Assembly (NCBI GenBank): GCA_963732405.1
Contig: CAVSZG010000001.1
Location: 2,914,001 to 2,978,000, forward strand
Direction: 5' to 3'
Source of the DNA: JAUIAI01 sp963732405
GTDB taxonomy: Bacteria > Pseudomonadota > Gammaproteobacteria > Burkholderiales > Burkholderiaceae_E
Length of the DNA stretch: 64,000 bases
The translations under genes and the position numbers were made by a program. The notes beneath the pieces were generated by a model. It made no database searches. It had not been told where the DNA came from and was given only the letters and a program-made list of their open reading frames with translations. Below are positions 45,584 to 55,417 of the stretch, one piece after another (position 1 is the stretch's first letter; each line of letters begins with the position of its first letter).

Positions 45584-46075
45584 ATGCAGACACTTGTCGC
45601 ACGACCGATCAACGCACAGGCGTTTGCGCCCTATGGTCATCTGCTGAACGTGCCGCGTGACAATGGCCGAACCTACTTCGATGAGCAACTGGTCAGTCTT
45701 CGGGCTGGCGCGAGGGCCAGCCTGTCCTTGTCGCGGCAGGATGCCTGGGTTGGCGACAGGGTCGTGGCGACGAGACTCGAGCGGCACCGCTTGTCCTCGC
45801 AGTCGTTCATACCGCTGGACGTGGACCGATTCATGGTCATGGTCGCCCCCAAGGCGGCCAACGGCTATCCGGACCTCGCCGGGCTGCAGGCCTTCATCGT
45901 CGCCGGTGATCAGGGCATCACCTATCGCGCCGACACCTGGCATCATCCCATGACCGTCTTTGGTCGACCCGCACGGTTCGCCATCATGATGTGGCTGGAC
46001 GGCGGCGCCGACGACGAGGAGTTCTACGATTTATCCGAGCCGGTGCAGATTGTTGTCGCGCCGATCGGCGCGTAG
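45584..46075 (+). CDS. Ureidoglycolate lyase (AllA)-family protein
   Basis: This 163-residue cupin-like enzyme is of the AllA/ureidoglycolate hydrolase family. LERHRLSSQSFIPLD and YRADTWHHPMTVFG are its two signature segments. In allantoin breakdown it splits ureidoglycolate to glyoxylate and urea, but no other allantoin gene is nearby. It lies 70 bases after the synthetase gene and may be on the same transcript. Confidence 0.85.
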   Translation: MQTLVARPINAQAFAPYGHLLNVPRDNGRTYFDEQLVSLRAGARASLSLSRQDAWVGDRVVATRLERHRLSSQSFIPLDVDRFMVMVAPKAANGYPDLAGLQAFIVAGDQGITYRADTWHHPMTVFGRPARFAIMMWLDGGADDEEFYDLSEPVQIVVAPIGA

Positions 46076-46101
46076 CGGCCGAACGTGCGGGACGCAGGCA
46101 T

Positions 46102-47757
46102 TCAGACAGGCAGCCTGAAACGCTGCACTTCCTGGGCGAGCCCGTCGGCCTGGCGCTTCATGGTCATGGCGGTGGCGGCGGTTTCTTCCACCATCGCCGC
46201 ATTCTGCTGGGTAATTGATTCCAGTTCGCGCACCGATTCGCCGATGCGGATGACCCCGTCGCTCTGATCCTTGGAGCCGCCGGCGATCTCGTCGAGAATG
46301 CTCCGCACCTTGGCGGCGGACTCAACAATCTGATCGATCGTGTCACCGGCCTTGCGCACGGTGCTTGTCCCGGTATCGACCTGCTTGACGCTCTCCTCGA
46401 TGAGTTTGCGGATTTCGCTGGATGCCGACGAGCTGCGCTGGGCCAGTGTGCGGACCTCCTCAGCCACCACGGCGAAGCCGCGGCCCTGTTCGCCGGCGCG
46501 TGCCGCCTCCACAGCGGCATTGAGCGCCAGAATATTGGTCTGAAAGGCAATGGCGTCGATGGTGGCGATGATTTCGCCGATGCGGGTGGATGACTCGTGA
46601 ATGCTGTCCATCGTTGCCACGACTTCCCGCATCGCACGCCCGCCTTGGGCTGCAACCTCGGCATTGTTGGCGGCGAGTCGAGAGGCTTCAGTGGTATGCG
46701 TGGATGTTGCCGACACGGTGGCCGAAATCTGCGACATCGCACCCGAGGTCTGTTCCAGGCTACCGGCTGTCGCTTCGGTGCGCTGGGCCAGATTGTTCGC
46801 ACTGCCGGCGATTTCATTGCTCGACTGAACGATCTCGTCACTCGCATGACGAACCCGCCCGACCATGGTGCGCAGGCTGTCCTGCATCTGGCCCAGCTCC
46901 ACGATCAATTCGGCTGCCTCGTCTCGCCCGTGCTGGCGGGATACAACGGTCAGATCGCCGTCGGCCATGGCGCGCAACTGATTGAGCACGGCGTGTTGCC
47001 CGCGATTGACCACACGGTAGAACGACAGGAACAGGTAACTGGCCAGCAGCATCGTGACCGCCAGAAAACCAGCCATCAGCATGGCATTGTTGATCGTGGC
47101 CGCCCGCACGTCATCGATATAGATGCCCGAGCCGATGATCCAGCCCCAGGGGGCAAAGCCCTTGACGAAAGACAGCTTGTCAACGGGCTTCTCGTGACCG
47201 GGCTTGGGCCACTGATAGTTGACGAATCCCTCGCCGCTTGCGCGCACCTTATCGACGAAGCCATTGAACAGGGCGAAGCCGTTCGGGTCTCGCATCTCGC
47301 GCAGATTCTGTCCATCCAGCGCCGGCTTGATCGGATGCATGATCATGGTCGGGGTCATGTCATTGATCCAGAAGTACTCGTTCTGGTTGTAACGCATGCC
47401 CGAGACGATTCGCGCTGCCGTCGATTTTGCCTCGTTGATGTTCAGGCGACCGGCCTGGACCTCGCCCTGCGCCCAGACCAGCACCTGATGGGCGACCTCG
47501 ACATGCTGGCGCGTTGCATCCTGGCGCGCCTGCATGCTCTGGTCGAACGTGTTCCGCAGTTGCCAGCCCGCCAGCATCAGCATCGGGATGATGAAGGACA
47601 GCGAAATCACCAATGCCTTGCTGGCAAAGTGCAACCTTTGGAACAAGGCCATGCCGGGTGCCCAGATGCCGTTGCCGTCCGGTGCCTCCTTCGATGTGGG
47701 AACTGCCGTGAGTCGGGATGTCGGCAATCCGCCGGGCGCATCGGCCTTCTTGTTCAT
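46102..47757 (-). CDS. Methyl-accepting chemotaxis protein with sCache sensor
   Basis: This 551-residue chemoreceptor has a first membrane helix around SLSFIIPMLMLAGW. A periplasmic single-Cache (sCache_2-type) domain follows (MRYNQNEYFWINDMTPTMIM, then GWIIGSGIYIDDV), then a second helix (LMAGFLAVTMLLASYLFLSF), HAMP and signalling domain. The hairpin tip reads TNILALNAAVEAARAGEQGR. No C-terminal NWETF-type tether is seen. ATG 47757 is chosen; an in-frame start at 47889 adds a non-homologous N-terminus. Confidence 0.9.
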   Translation of the reverse strand: MNKKADAPGGLPTSRLTAVPTSKEAPDGNGIWAPGMALFQRLHFASKALVISLSFIIPMLMLAGWQLRNTFDQSMQARQDATRQHVEVAHQVLVWAQGEVQAGRLNINEAKSTAARIVSGMRYNQNEYFWINDMTPTMIMHPIKPALDGQNLREMRDPNGFALFNGFVDKVRASGEGFVNYQWPKPGHEKPVDKLSFVKGFAPWGWIIGSGIYIDDVRAATINNAMLMAGFLAVTMLLASYLFLSFYRVVNRGQHAVLNQLRAMADGDLTVVSRQHGRDEAAELIVELGQMQDSLRTMVGRVRHASDEIVQSSNEIAGSANNLAQRTEATAGSLEQTSGAMSQISATVSATSTHTTEASRLAANNAEVAAQGGRAMREVVATMDSIHESSTRIGEIIATIDAIAFQTNILALNAAVEAARAGEQGRGFAVVAEEVRTLAQRSSSASSEIRKLIEESVKQVDTGTSTVRKAGDTIDQIVESAAKVRSILDEIAGGSKDQSDGVIRIGESVRELESITQQNAAMVEETAATAMTMKRQADGLAQEVQRFRLPV

Positions 47758-47947
47758 CAGGATTCCAGCGAGAAGTCTGCAGTCGGTTGACCCCATGGCA
47801 ACGGAGTTGTCAGACGGCATCGGTGTTGAACTGCATCGGAGTTGGTATCTGCGCATTGTGCGAGTCAACGCGCTTGATCGATCGATCAATCAACAGCACT
47901 CAATGCCCGTGTTCAACCGGATATCAAGGGTGCCACGGTGGTCTGGC

Positions 47948-49300
47948 TCAGAAACCCCGCGCGTGTGCAGCTTTGGCGTACAGACGGCGTCTGGCGAGCG
48001 GGAGGCGGTAACGCCCGCCGGCTCTCTCGAGCACGAGCCGGATATCGGCTTCTCGCCCGGCTCGTAAGCCACTGTCCAGATACAGCAGCATGAACAATTC
48101 CTGCTGGGCATGACTGCCGCCGAGCCGGAACAGACCGCCGATGGTCGGCCGCATGGCATCGCAGGCAGCGCCGTATTCACCGCGGGCATGATGCATGATG
48201 GCCTGGCAGGCGGGCAGCAGGACAGACGCGGTAAACCGTCCATCGGCGCTCGCTGTTGGCGAGTTCGCATAGTCTTGCAACCCGGCGATCATCGCATCAC
48301 ACCGGGACCATCGCTGCGTGGCGGCAAGGGCGATCAGCCAGTGCGGCAGCGTGAACAAGGTCGTGCAGTCGCCAATCCGGTTCTGGGCATGGTCGGCCAG
48401 TTCCTGCCAGCGCTTACCCACCGCTACTGCCTGCAGTTGCAGCCGGAACAACATGGCCACGGCGTTCTGCACGTCGATATACAGGTCTGGCGCCGCCCGG
48501 GTGAGTGGTGCGTCGAGATTACGAAAGCGCTCGTCATAGAGCGCGAGCACCCGATCAAAATCGCCAAGTTCAAAATGGTACAGACCCTGATGCCACCAGA
48601 GGTGATGAGACAGGTTGTTCCGGTCCGCCCAGTGATCCTGCAGCGATTCGATCCAGGCAATCCCTTCATGATGGCGGCCCTGCATCTCCAGCACATGGGC
48701 GACCGCATGCGCGCCCCAGGGATCGCCAGGATCGAGTTCGACCGCCCGTCTCCCGAGGTTCTCCGCCGCCAGATAGTGGCCGCATTCCTCATGGGCGAAC
48801 GCCCGACACGCCAGCAGGGCGCTCTGAAAGGGCCAGGCGGGATCCCAGGCTGGCGCCACACGTTCCGCGCAGGCCAACATGGCCTCGGGCCTGCCGAGCC
48901 AGAAATTCAGGAAATGATGCAGGCGGAATGCCAGCACATCGCATGGATGCTCGTGCAGGATTGTGTCGAAAGTCCGGGTCGCGGACAGCGGATCGCCCGC
49001 CTGCCACTGGCGGGCCGCCAGCAGATGCAGGTGCTCGCGCGGATTGGCCTTGTCATCGAGTCGGGCCGCCTCATCGAGGGCGACCTGGATGGCCTGACCA
49101 TCGCTGGCCCGGAAACCCGTGAGCATCAGCATTGCCTTGAGCGTATGGGCATGACCGAAGTCGGGATCCGCCGCGATCAACTCGCCCACCCGCGCACTCA
49201 GATCGCTCCGATACTTCAGATACGAATGCTGGGCTGCTTGCAGGGCACGAGCAGCCGACTCGCTTCCGCTGATGCTCAAGCCCGCCGCGTCGTGATTCAT
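47948..49300 (-). CDS. TPR protein similar to TTC38
   Basis: This 450-residue helical repeat protein begins with a family-typical N-terminus (LKYRSDLSARVGELIAADPD). HAVAHVLEMQGRHHEGIAWI and LSHHLWWHQGLYHFELGDFD match the TTC38 (tetratricopeptide repeat protein 38) group found in bacteria and eukaryotes. It has no signal peptide or membrane segment. The biochemical role of the family is unclear. Confidence 0.8.
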   Translation of the reverse strand: MNHDAAGLSISGSESAARALQAAQHSYLKYRSDLSARVGELIAADPDFGHAHTLKAMLMLTGFRASDGQAIQVALDEAARLDDKANPREHLHLLAARQWQAGDPLSATRTFDTILHEHPCDVLAFRLHHFLNFWLGRPEAMLACAERVAPAWDPAWPFQSALLACRAFAHEECGHYLAAENLGRRAVELDPGDPWGAHAVAHVLEMQGRHHEGIAWIESLQDHWADRNNLSHHLWWHQGLYHFELGDFDRVLALYDERFRNLDAPLTRAAPDLYIDVQNAVAMLFRLQLQAVAVGKRWQELADHAQNRIGDCTTLFTLPHWLIALAATQRWSRCDAMIAGLQDYANSPTASADGRFTASVLLPACQAIMHHARGEYGAACDAMRPTIGGLFRLGGSHAQQELFMLLYLDSGLRAGREADIRLVLERAGGRYRLPLARRRLYAKAAHARGF

Positions 49301-49423
49301 GGCTACCCCTACCCTCCAGCCAGCCTGTTCTCGCTGGATTGTGAGGTCATTGTACAGATCGCAACGATATTGGCTCGCTCACGCTGCGCTGGTTCGATGA
49401 CACAACGAGGCGCGTTGAACGCT

Positions 49424-50620
49424 TCATCGATTCGCATCAATGGTCTGCTTCGCGTGGCTGGCGATCATCCATTCTTCATTGGTAGGTTCGACAGCGACGC
49501 GGATCGCGCTGTCGGGTGACGAAATGATGAAGCGATCGGCCTGATTCGCGCTGGTATCGAGCCCGATGCCCATATACGCCAGTCCGTCGCAGATCCGCTG
49601 GCGCAGCCGCGCGCTATGTTCACCAATTCCTGCGGTAAATACCAGCATGTCCAGCCCGCCCAGCGTCGCGATGAGCGCGCCGATCTCGTGAACCGCGCGG
49701 CGCACATACAGGGCAAGCGCCACGCTCGCCTGTTCATTGTCGGCCTCATGCTCGAACAGCACGCGCGGATCGGCTGAGAGGCCGGACACACCCAGAAGGC
49801 CGGACTCGCGATAGAGTGTGTGACTCACCTGCTCGAGCGAAAGCTTTTCAATCTCCATCAGATAGATGACGGCACCCGGATCCAGCGATCCGCAGCGAGT
49901 GCCCATCATCAGTCCGTCCAGCGCCGAAAAGCCCATGGTGGTGGCCTCGCTGCGCAGGTTACGCATCGCACACAGACTGGCACCGCTGCCCAGATGCGCC
50001 ACCACGACCCGGCCGCGGGCGAGATCACCATGACGCTCGGGCAACATCACTGACAGATATTCATAGGACAAGCCATGAAAGCCATAACGCCGGATGCCGC
50101 GAGTCCACGCGGCCCAGGGAAGGGGCATCATCTGTTCGACCAGGGGCAGGGTGTGATGGAACGCGGTATCGAAGCAGGCGATCTGGGGAAGTTCCGGCGC
50201 TTCGTGCAGCAAGACCTCGATGGCCTCGAGGGCGAAGGGTTGATGCAGCGGCGCCAGCGGAATATACGATTTGAGATCGGCAAGCCGGCTGGCGTTCATG
50301 AGCACGGGTTCGAAATATCGGGCGCCACCGTGGACCACGCGATGGGCCACGGCGTCAATGCCCTGGCCTCCAGTCACCCGCTCCACGCGCTCGCGGATGT
50401 GCGCGAGCGCCCGGGTGTAGGGGTGCTCTGTGTCCAGCCACAGCGGAGCCGGCGTTGTGCCGGACTCGACGACCGTCGCGCTTGCCGAGCCGATACCTTC
50501 AATCTTTCCGCCCCAGAACGGCTCGCGGGCCAGTGGCGTGCCGCAGGCGTCGTAGAGGGCGAACTTCATGCTGGAGGAGCCACAGTTGAGCACTAGAATT
50601 CGGCAACGGGCGTCGGTCAT
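49424..50620 (-). CDS. ackA: Acetate kinase
   Basis: This 398-residue ASKHA-fold kinase has the N-terminal phosphate loop LVLNCGSSSMKFALYD, then AHRVVHGGARY, ACFDTAFHHTLPLVEQ, AHLGSGASLCAM and TAGIGEHSARLR. It ends with the catalytic-glutamate segment NEEWMIASHA. It interconverts acetate plus ATP with acetyl phosphate. No phosphotransacetylase gene is adjacent, which is unusual. ATG 50620 is preferred over an in-frame start at 50668. Confidence 0.93.
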   Translation of the reverse strand: MTDARCRILVLNCGSSSMKFALYDACGTPLAREPFWGGKIEGIGSASATVVESGTTPAPLWLDTEHPYTRALAHIRERVERVTGGQGIDAVAHRVVHGGARYFEPVLMNASRLADLKSYIPLAPLHQPFALEAIEVLLHEAPELPQIACFDTAFHHTLPLVEQMMPLPWAAWTRGIRRYGFHGLSYEYLSVMLPERHGDLARGRVVVAHLGSGASLCAMRNLRSEATTMGFSALDGLMMGTRCGSLDPGAVIYLMEIEKLSLEQVSHTLYRESGLLGVSGLSADPRVLFEHEADNEQASVALALYVRRAVHEIGALIATLGGLDMLVFTAGIGEHSARLRQRICDGLAYMGIGLDTSANQADRFIISSPDSAIRVAVEPTNEEWMIASHAKQTIDANR

Positions 50621-50753
50621 CGGGGAAGACTCCAGGGAGGGCGTTGATTGACGACAAGATTTGGCCACCAGGCATTCCCGTGCCGGATCTGACCGATTAT
50701 CATGGGCGGCAACAGACTGATGATTTCATTGTCGCGTTGCCCGGGAGGCGATC

Positions 50754-51947
50754 ATGGCGCAGGGTCACTGGGCGCATCTTCATCATAAGTATGGCGTAAG
50801 CGATCGGCCGCATCGAATTCTGGCACTTGATGGTGGCGGCGTGCGCGGCATCATCACGCTCAAGGTGCTCGAGCGGCTCGAACAGCAACTGGCCCGTCAC
50901 ACCGGTCAGGGTAACGCCTTCCGGCTGGGCGACTGGTTCGATCTGATCGGTGGCACCAGTACGGGCGCCATCATCGCCGCCGGGCTGGCACGCGGCATGA
51001 CAGTGGCCGAATTACTGGTTTTTTATCTTGGCGCCGCCAACGAGATGTTTCAGAAGAATTTTTTCCTGACCAGTCTGCTGCACACCCGATACGATGAAGG
51101 CCCCTTGTGCGATCAGTTGCGCACCACCTTCGGTGAACAGACTACCCTGGACATCGCCAACGATCCGCAATGGCGCTGTCTGTTCACCGCGGTGACCACC
51201 AACTGGACCACCAAGTCGCCCTGGCCTCTGACCAATAATCCCTTCGCCAAGTACAACGCACCGGAGCGGGCCGACTGCAATCTACGTGTGCCCCTCTGGA
51301 AAATCGTGCGCGCGAGTACGGCCGCGCCGGTTTTTTTTCTGCCCGAGGCCATCAACTGGGATCCGTCCGATCCGACCAAGACCTTCGTGTTCGTCGATGG
51401 CGGACTGACCCAGCACAATAATCCCTCGTTTGCGCTGTATCGCACGGCCACGCTGGCACCCTATGGGCTGTCATGGCCCACGGGCGAGAATCATCTGTTC
51501 CTGCTGTCCCTGGGCACCGGCATACATCAGACTGTGCGCGATCCCATGACGGCATCCGGCCAGGATATCCTGGCCAATGCCAAGGCGATCCCGGGCGTAT
51601 TGATGGATGTGGCGAGCGCTGATCAGGATCTGAACTGCCGCGCGGTGGGCCGGTGTGTCTTGGGCGATCAGATCGACCGGGAGGTGGGCGACCTCATACC
51701 TCGTCGTAATGGACGCCTGCTTGCGCTCGATCAGGACAGCGGACGGGCATTTCGATATGCCCGCATCAATGCCGATATCTCTTCCGAGGGTCTGATGGCG
51801 CTTGGACTGCCCGACATCGATCCGGACAACATCGCACAACTCGATTCTGTCGAGGGCATTGGTGATCTGCAGCGGGTGGGCAATACATTGCAGCCTCAGG
51901 TGGATGAACTGTTCGCCCGGCTGGCGCCGGTCATCGACCGCATGTGA
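50754..51947 (+). CDS. Cytoplasmic patatin-like phospholipase
   Basis: This 397-residue lipid acyl hydrolase has the oxyanion motif GGGVRG (27-32), the nucleophile S69 in GTSTG, and the dyad aspartate D215 in VFVDGGLTQHNNP. It has no signal peptide, so it would act inside the cell. In layout it resembles the CapV/CBASS-type and sporulation-type patatins more than secreted ones, but no cyclase lies beside it. GGGAGG precedes the ATG. The next gene, a hydrolase lipoprotein, starts 24 bases after its stop. Confidence 0.88.
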   Translation: MAQGHWAHLHHKYGVSDRPHRILALDGGGVRGIITLKVLERLEQQLARHTGQGNAFRLGDWFDLIGGTSTGAIIAAGLARGMTVAELLVFYLGAANEMFQKNFFLTSLLHTRYDEGPLCDQLRTTFGEQTTLDIANDPQWRCLFTAVTTNWTTKSPWPLTNNPFAKYNAPERADCNLRVPLWKIVRASTAAPVFFLPEAINWDPSDPTKTFVFVDGGLTQHNNPSFALYRTATLAPYGLSWPTGENHLFLLSLGTGIHQTVRDPMTASGQDILANAKAIPGVLMDVASADQDLNCRAVGRCVLGDQIDREVGDLIPRRNGRLLALDQDSGRAFRYARINADISSEGLMALGLPDIDPDNIAQLDSVEGIGDLQRVGNTLQPQVDELFARLAPVIDRM

Positions 51948-51971
51948 GCTGTCTGCCGGCCCTGCAGCATC

Positions 51972-53060
51972 ATGATCCGAACCCTGTTGTCCTGCTGCGC
52001 ACTCTCGCTGGCTCTGGTGGCGTGTTCGACACCCCCTGCGTATGAGGTAGCGGCGGCGCCGCCGCTGATCCGGACCACGCTGGCTGCTGCGGGTGTCGAC
52101 GATGCGCGGCAACGCTTCCAGTCGATCTTCTGCCAGATCACCGCCGCCGTCGGTCGCTCGTTTCCAGACTACCGGCCTTGCGAGGAGGCGCTGATGCCTG
52201 CGAGTGCTGGTTCCGCACGCGGGCAGGCGGACAGTCCTCCGCCCGAGCCTGCGACGCCCGTCACAGTGGTCTTTGTATCGGGTCTGTTTGGCGAATGTGT
52301 CGATGCGATCGCCAGCCCCTTCGGTGATTCCTACCTGCGATTACGATCGGCCGGATTCCGGGTGCTCAATGTCCCGGTCGAGGGGCGTTCTTCGTCGCAG
52401 CGCAATGCGGGACTGATCGATACGTTTCTGAGCGGGCAGATCGGTCCGCACGAAAACGTGGTGGTGATCGGCCATTCGAAGGGGGTTGTCGACATGTTGC
52501 AGGCCCTGGGCGATTTCGGACATCGCACCTGGGTATCACGCATCCGCGCACTCGTCAGTGTTGCCGGCGCGATCATGGGCTCGGCCATCGCCGATCAGTA
52601 TGCATCGACCTACGAAGGGCTCGCCGCCAGTTTGCCGTTTCCGACCTGTGCGCCGGGCGATGGCGGGGCGGTCAACAGCCTGACCTCGATCACGCGCGCG
52701 ATGGCCATGCAGGCGTTCGAGCCGCCCGGGCATGTGCTGCTGTTCAGCCTGGCGGCGGTCGCTGATCCGGCCCGCGTCAACGCCCTGCTCAGCACGTTTC
52801 ACGCGCGGCTGTCGCGACTGAGCCCGCGCAATGATGGTCAATTGCTGGCGCAGGATGCGATCTTGCCAGGCTCGATCTTTCTGGGTTATGCCCTCGCCGA
52901 TCACTGGGCGGTTGCTCTGCCGTTCAATCGCAGTGACTCGGCCTTTGCGGCGCAATTGGCCGGGCACAATGCGTATCCGCGTGAAGTGCTGCTTGACAGC
53001 CTGCTGGCCATGGTTCAGGAGCGCCTGCGCGCGCGGTCCGGCGTATTGCGGGCCGACTGA
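51972..53060 (+). CDS. Alpha/beta-hydrolase lipoprotein
   Basis: This 362-residue predicted lipoprotein has the lipobox LVAC (acylated C18). The serine nucleophile S169 lies in VVVIGHSKGVVDMLQAL, the GxSxG elbow of alpha/beta hydrolases. VTVVFVSGLFGECVD is the oxyanion strand, and PREVLLDSLLA is near the C-terminus. Lipase or esterase activity at the inner face of the outer membrane is inferred. It is in an operon with the cytoplasmic patatin. Confidence 0.75.
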   Translation: MIRTLLSCCALSLALVACSTPPAYEVAAAPPLIRTTLAAAGVDDARQRFQSIFCQITAAVGRSFPDYRPCEEALMPASAGSARGQADSPPPEPATPVTVVFVSGLFGECVDAIASPFGDSYLRLRSAGFRVLNVPVEGRSSSQRNAGLIDTFLSGQIGPHENVVVIGHSKGVVDMLQALGDFGHRTWVSRIRALVSVAGAIMGSAIADQYASTYEGLAASLPFPTCAPGDGGAVNSLTSITRAMAMQAFEPPGHVLLFSLAAVADPARVNALLSTFHARLSRLSPRNDGQLLAQDAILPGSIFLGYALADHWAVALPFNRSDSAFAAQLAGHNAYPREVLLDSLLAMVQERLRARSGVLRAD

Positions 53061-53063
53061 CCG

Positions 53064-53085
53064 GGCGCACGCGTTCAGCTGCGCC
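53064..53085. terminator. Hairpin between convergent lipase genes
   Basis: A 6-base stem (GGCGCA / TGCGCC) with a 10-base loop lies in the 31-base gap between two convergent genes. There is no T-run, so the terminator call is weak. Confidence 0.25.
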
Positions 53086-53091
53086 GGGGTG

Positions 53092-54729
53092 CTATGGATC
53101 CTGCTTGCCGGGCACCGGTCCGAGTCGGTTTCCGGCGGCTTGCGCGCTGCCGCACCAACTGTTCTGCCTGCCCGGAATCGGTGCCGTCTCGGGGTCGACG
53201 ATGATCGCGGCCAGCGTGCTGACGCAGTCGCGCACCTGGTCGTTTGCGCCCGCGAAGATGTTGTCGACACCGTCCCGGATGATTCTGGCTTCATCGATCC
53301 GCAGGGTTTCGTCGCCAACCTGCCGATAGACCGTGCTCAGATTGAAGGTGGTTGGAATAGCCTGCAAGGCCTCCTTCAGACCAGGGTCGTCGACGGCGTC
53401 AAAGGCGATGTGAAAGAAAAAGAGCTTGTCACGCAGCGCACGCTGAACGTCGAAGCCTGCCGGGGTATGCCAGTCGTCGTGCGGACTGGCAACACAGGCA
53501 TGGTCAGGAAGGCTTTCCCGCAGGCAGGCATCGGGGCTTTGCTGATTGGCCAGCGATCGCCCGAAGTAGGACATCAGCAGCCCGTGCCGATTGGCTTCGA
53601 GCAATGAATCCGAGGACTCCATGAAGTTGGTGTCCACCACATAACTGATCGCATTGCGCGGATCGGGGCGGATCGGGTTCGCACCGATCGACGGTCGATA
53701 GGCGTCCACCAGGATGACCACGATTCTCGAATAATGCTTGATCGCGGCGGCCCGGTTGGTCAGCAGGCTGCGTGTGATCGACCGCAGCCCCAGGTTGTCC
53801 GAATTGCCGCCATCGAAGGTGTGCACATAACGGCTGCCCGGTGTGTTCGACTGGATGCAGTCCTCGCTGCGATCGGAGAAATCGGTGAGGGTCATGAAAT
53901 TGAAGACGGCCGGGAAGGTTGATGAGGCCATCACGGCGCGTGCCAACTCATAGCCGGCGATGTCGGCATTGAGCTTGTCCTTGAAATCTTCTTCGGTAAA
54001 AGTGAATACGGAACCGAACGTCTTGGTGCCATTGACCCGGGTTGTGCAGGGCGAGGTGCTGCCCAGCGTTGCATTGATGATCAGATTCGGTCGCGCCGGA
54101 TTCAGGTCGCGCATCAACAGGTCGTTGCCCAGTGGCACGGTGTCGAACAGATTGTCCGCGAAGGTCTGCGCCATGATGTCGGTGCGGTCGAAGGCGGTCA
54201 GCCAGAACTTGAGCAGGTTCGTGGGCCAGAACCAGTTACCGATCCAGCGCATGGTGAAGTTCTTGCGCAGCTCATGATCGATGCTGGCCTGATCCCATTG
54301 CCGGGCGCCAGCGGGTACTGATGAGACCGCGTCGCCATCGTCGTCATATGTCGACGCGTAAAAGGCTGCCGTCAGCGAACCGCCCGAGACGGCGGAAATC
54401 AGGTCGACTTCGCCCAGCACATCGACGGTTTGTCCCTGCGGCCCGGTCAGTTCGCTCAGCGCCAGCATGGTGCGCGCGGAAAAATAGGCAGCGCGTGAAC
54501 CCCCTCCCGACAAGGCCAGCAGCACCAGGACCTTCTCCTGCTGTTTCCCGGGTCTGGGGGTTATGGTGAAGCTGACCTTGGCCGGCTGGGCAGTTGCAGC
54601 CTGCCAGACCGTATTGGTGCTCGCATAGGAAGCACAGCCGCTGATGAGCAGCGCGATCAGCATGCCGAGCGCCAGACGCAGTGGCCGACAGGCTGGCATC
54701 ATCATCCCCATGGATCGTGCTTGGTTCAT
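53092..54729 (-). CDS. Patatin-like phospholipase lipoprotein
   Basis: This 545-residue predicted lipoprotein has the lipobox ISGC (acylated C32). The patatin core has oxyanion motif LALSGGGSRAAYF (from residue 72), nucleophile S115 in SAVSGGS and dyad aspartate D306 in HTFDGGNSDNLG. The domain is expanded relative to simple patatins. ATG 54729 follows GGGAG; an in-frame start at 54753 is less likely. It converges on the hydrolase lipoprotein gene, making a three-lipase cluster. Confidence 0.85.
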   Translation of the reverse strand: MNQARSMGMMMPACRPLRLALGMLIALLISGCASYASTNTVWQAATAQPAKVSFTITPRPGKQQEKVLVLLALSGGGSRAAYFSARTMLALSELTGPQGQTVDVLGEVDLISAVSGGSLTAAFYASTYDDDGDAVSSVPAGARQWDQASIDHELRKNFTMRWIGNWFWPTNLLKFWLTAFDRTDIMAQTFADNLFDTVPLGNDLLMRDLNPARPNLIINATLGSTSPCTTRVNGTKTFGSVFTFTEEDFKDKLNADIAGYELARAVMASSTFPAVFNFMTLTDFSDRSEDCIQSNTPGSRYVHTFDGGNSDNLGLRSITRSLLTNRAAAIKHYSRIVVILVDAYRPSIGANPIRPDPRNAISYVVDTNFMESSDSLLEANRHGLLMSYFGRSLANQQSPDACLRESLPDHACVASPHDDWHTPAGFDVQRALRDKLFFFHIAFDAVDDPGLKEALQAIPTTFNLSTVYRQVGDETLRIDEARIIRDGVDNIFAGANDQVRDCVSTLAAIIVDPETAPIPGRQNSWCGSAQAAGNRLGPVPGKQDP

Positions 54730-54814
54730 GGCGACACTCCCTGCGTTGCACACTAGCCCACGGGAGTCTCGACCCGCATCCTTAATACGGGGTATCCCGA
54801 TCCGGGCGGCCGGT

Positions 54815-55417
54815 TCATTCGACCAGATCGGGCAGGGCGGTGATGTCGATCCGGTGAATGCGCCCGCCCACCCGATTCACCGCCTCAATCAGGTGTTTCG
54901 TGCCGCCCGGTCCGTCGCCGGATTTACCGTCCCAGACGCAGACCAACTGCAGGTCGCGGGCTGGCGTTCGCAAGGCGGTGGCGAGCATCCAGTCATTGCA
55001 TCGTTCATAGGCATTGACCGGCTGCTCGTTGTCGTGATCGGTGGCGTCTGCGTCGTGATCATCCAGTACCAACGGCGGTCCGATGAGTCGGGGCCGGATC
55101 GCCTCATAACGCAAGTGCCATTGCCGGCCTTGAATAGAGGGCAGAATCGATCGTTCGATGTAGTGAGTCTCATCGAATGGCAGCATCACCTGGCAGGGCA
55201 CTGCCCGGGCCAGACAGGCCTCGAGAAACAGCAGGTCGCCGCCCGCTGCGGCCTGGGTGATGGCCAGGTCAGCCGGACCGGCGTCGAGCAATTCCAGCAC
55301 GCTGTTGATGGCGCTGGCCACGGCCGGTTCTCGGGCCGGCGGAAAGCGTGGCGAGGCGCGTCGCGGTGAGTCCATGCGATGGCCGGTGAACAGCAGTTGA
55401 TGGCGGATGATTGTCAA
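54815..55417 (-). CDS. SLOG-like nucleotide-binding protein
   Basis: This 200-residue Rossmann-like protein begins LLFTGHRMDSPRRASPRFP, then ITQAAAGGDLLFLEACLARA with G59-G60-D61 and E66, and near the C-terminus GGTKHLIEAV. This is the layout of SLOG-superfamily proteins (LOG/DprA-type nucleotide binders used as ligand sensors or producers in conflict systems). The ATG overlaps the SLATT-like stop (ATGA). It is the last gene of the TIR/nSTAND operon. Whether it binds or hydrolyses a nucleotide cannot be told from sequence. Confidence 0.6.
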   Translation of the reverse strand: MTIIRHQLLFTGHRMDSPRRASPRFPPAREPAVASAINSVLELLDAGPADLAITQAAAGGDLLFLEACLARAVPCQVMLPFDETHYIERSILPSIQGRQWHLRYEAIRPRLIGPPLVLDDHDADATDHDNEQPVNAYERCNDWMLATALRTPARDLQLVCVWDGKSGDGPGGTKHLIEAVNRVGGRIHRIDITALPDLVE

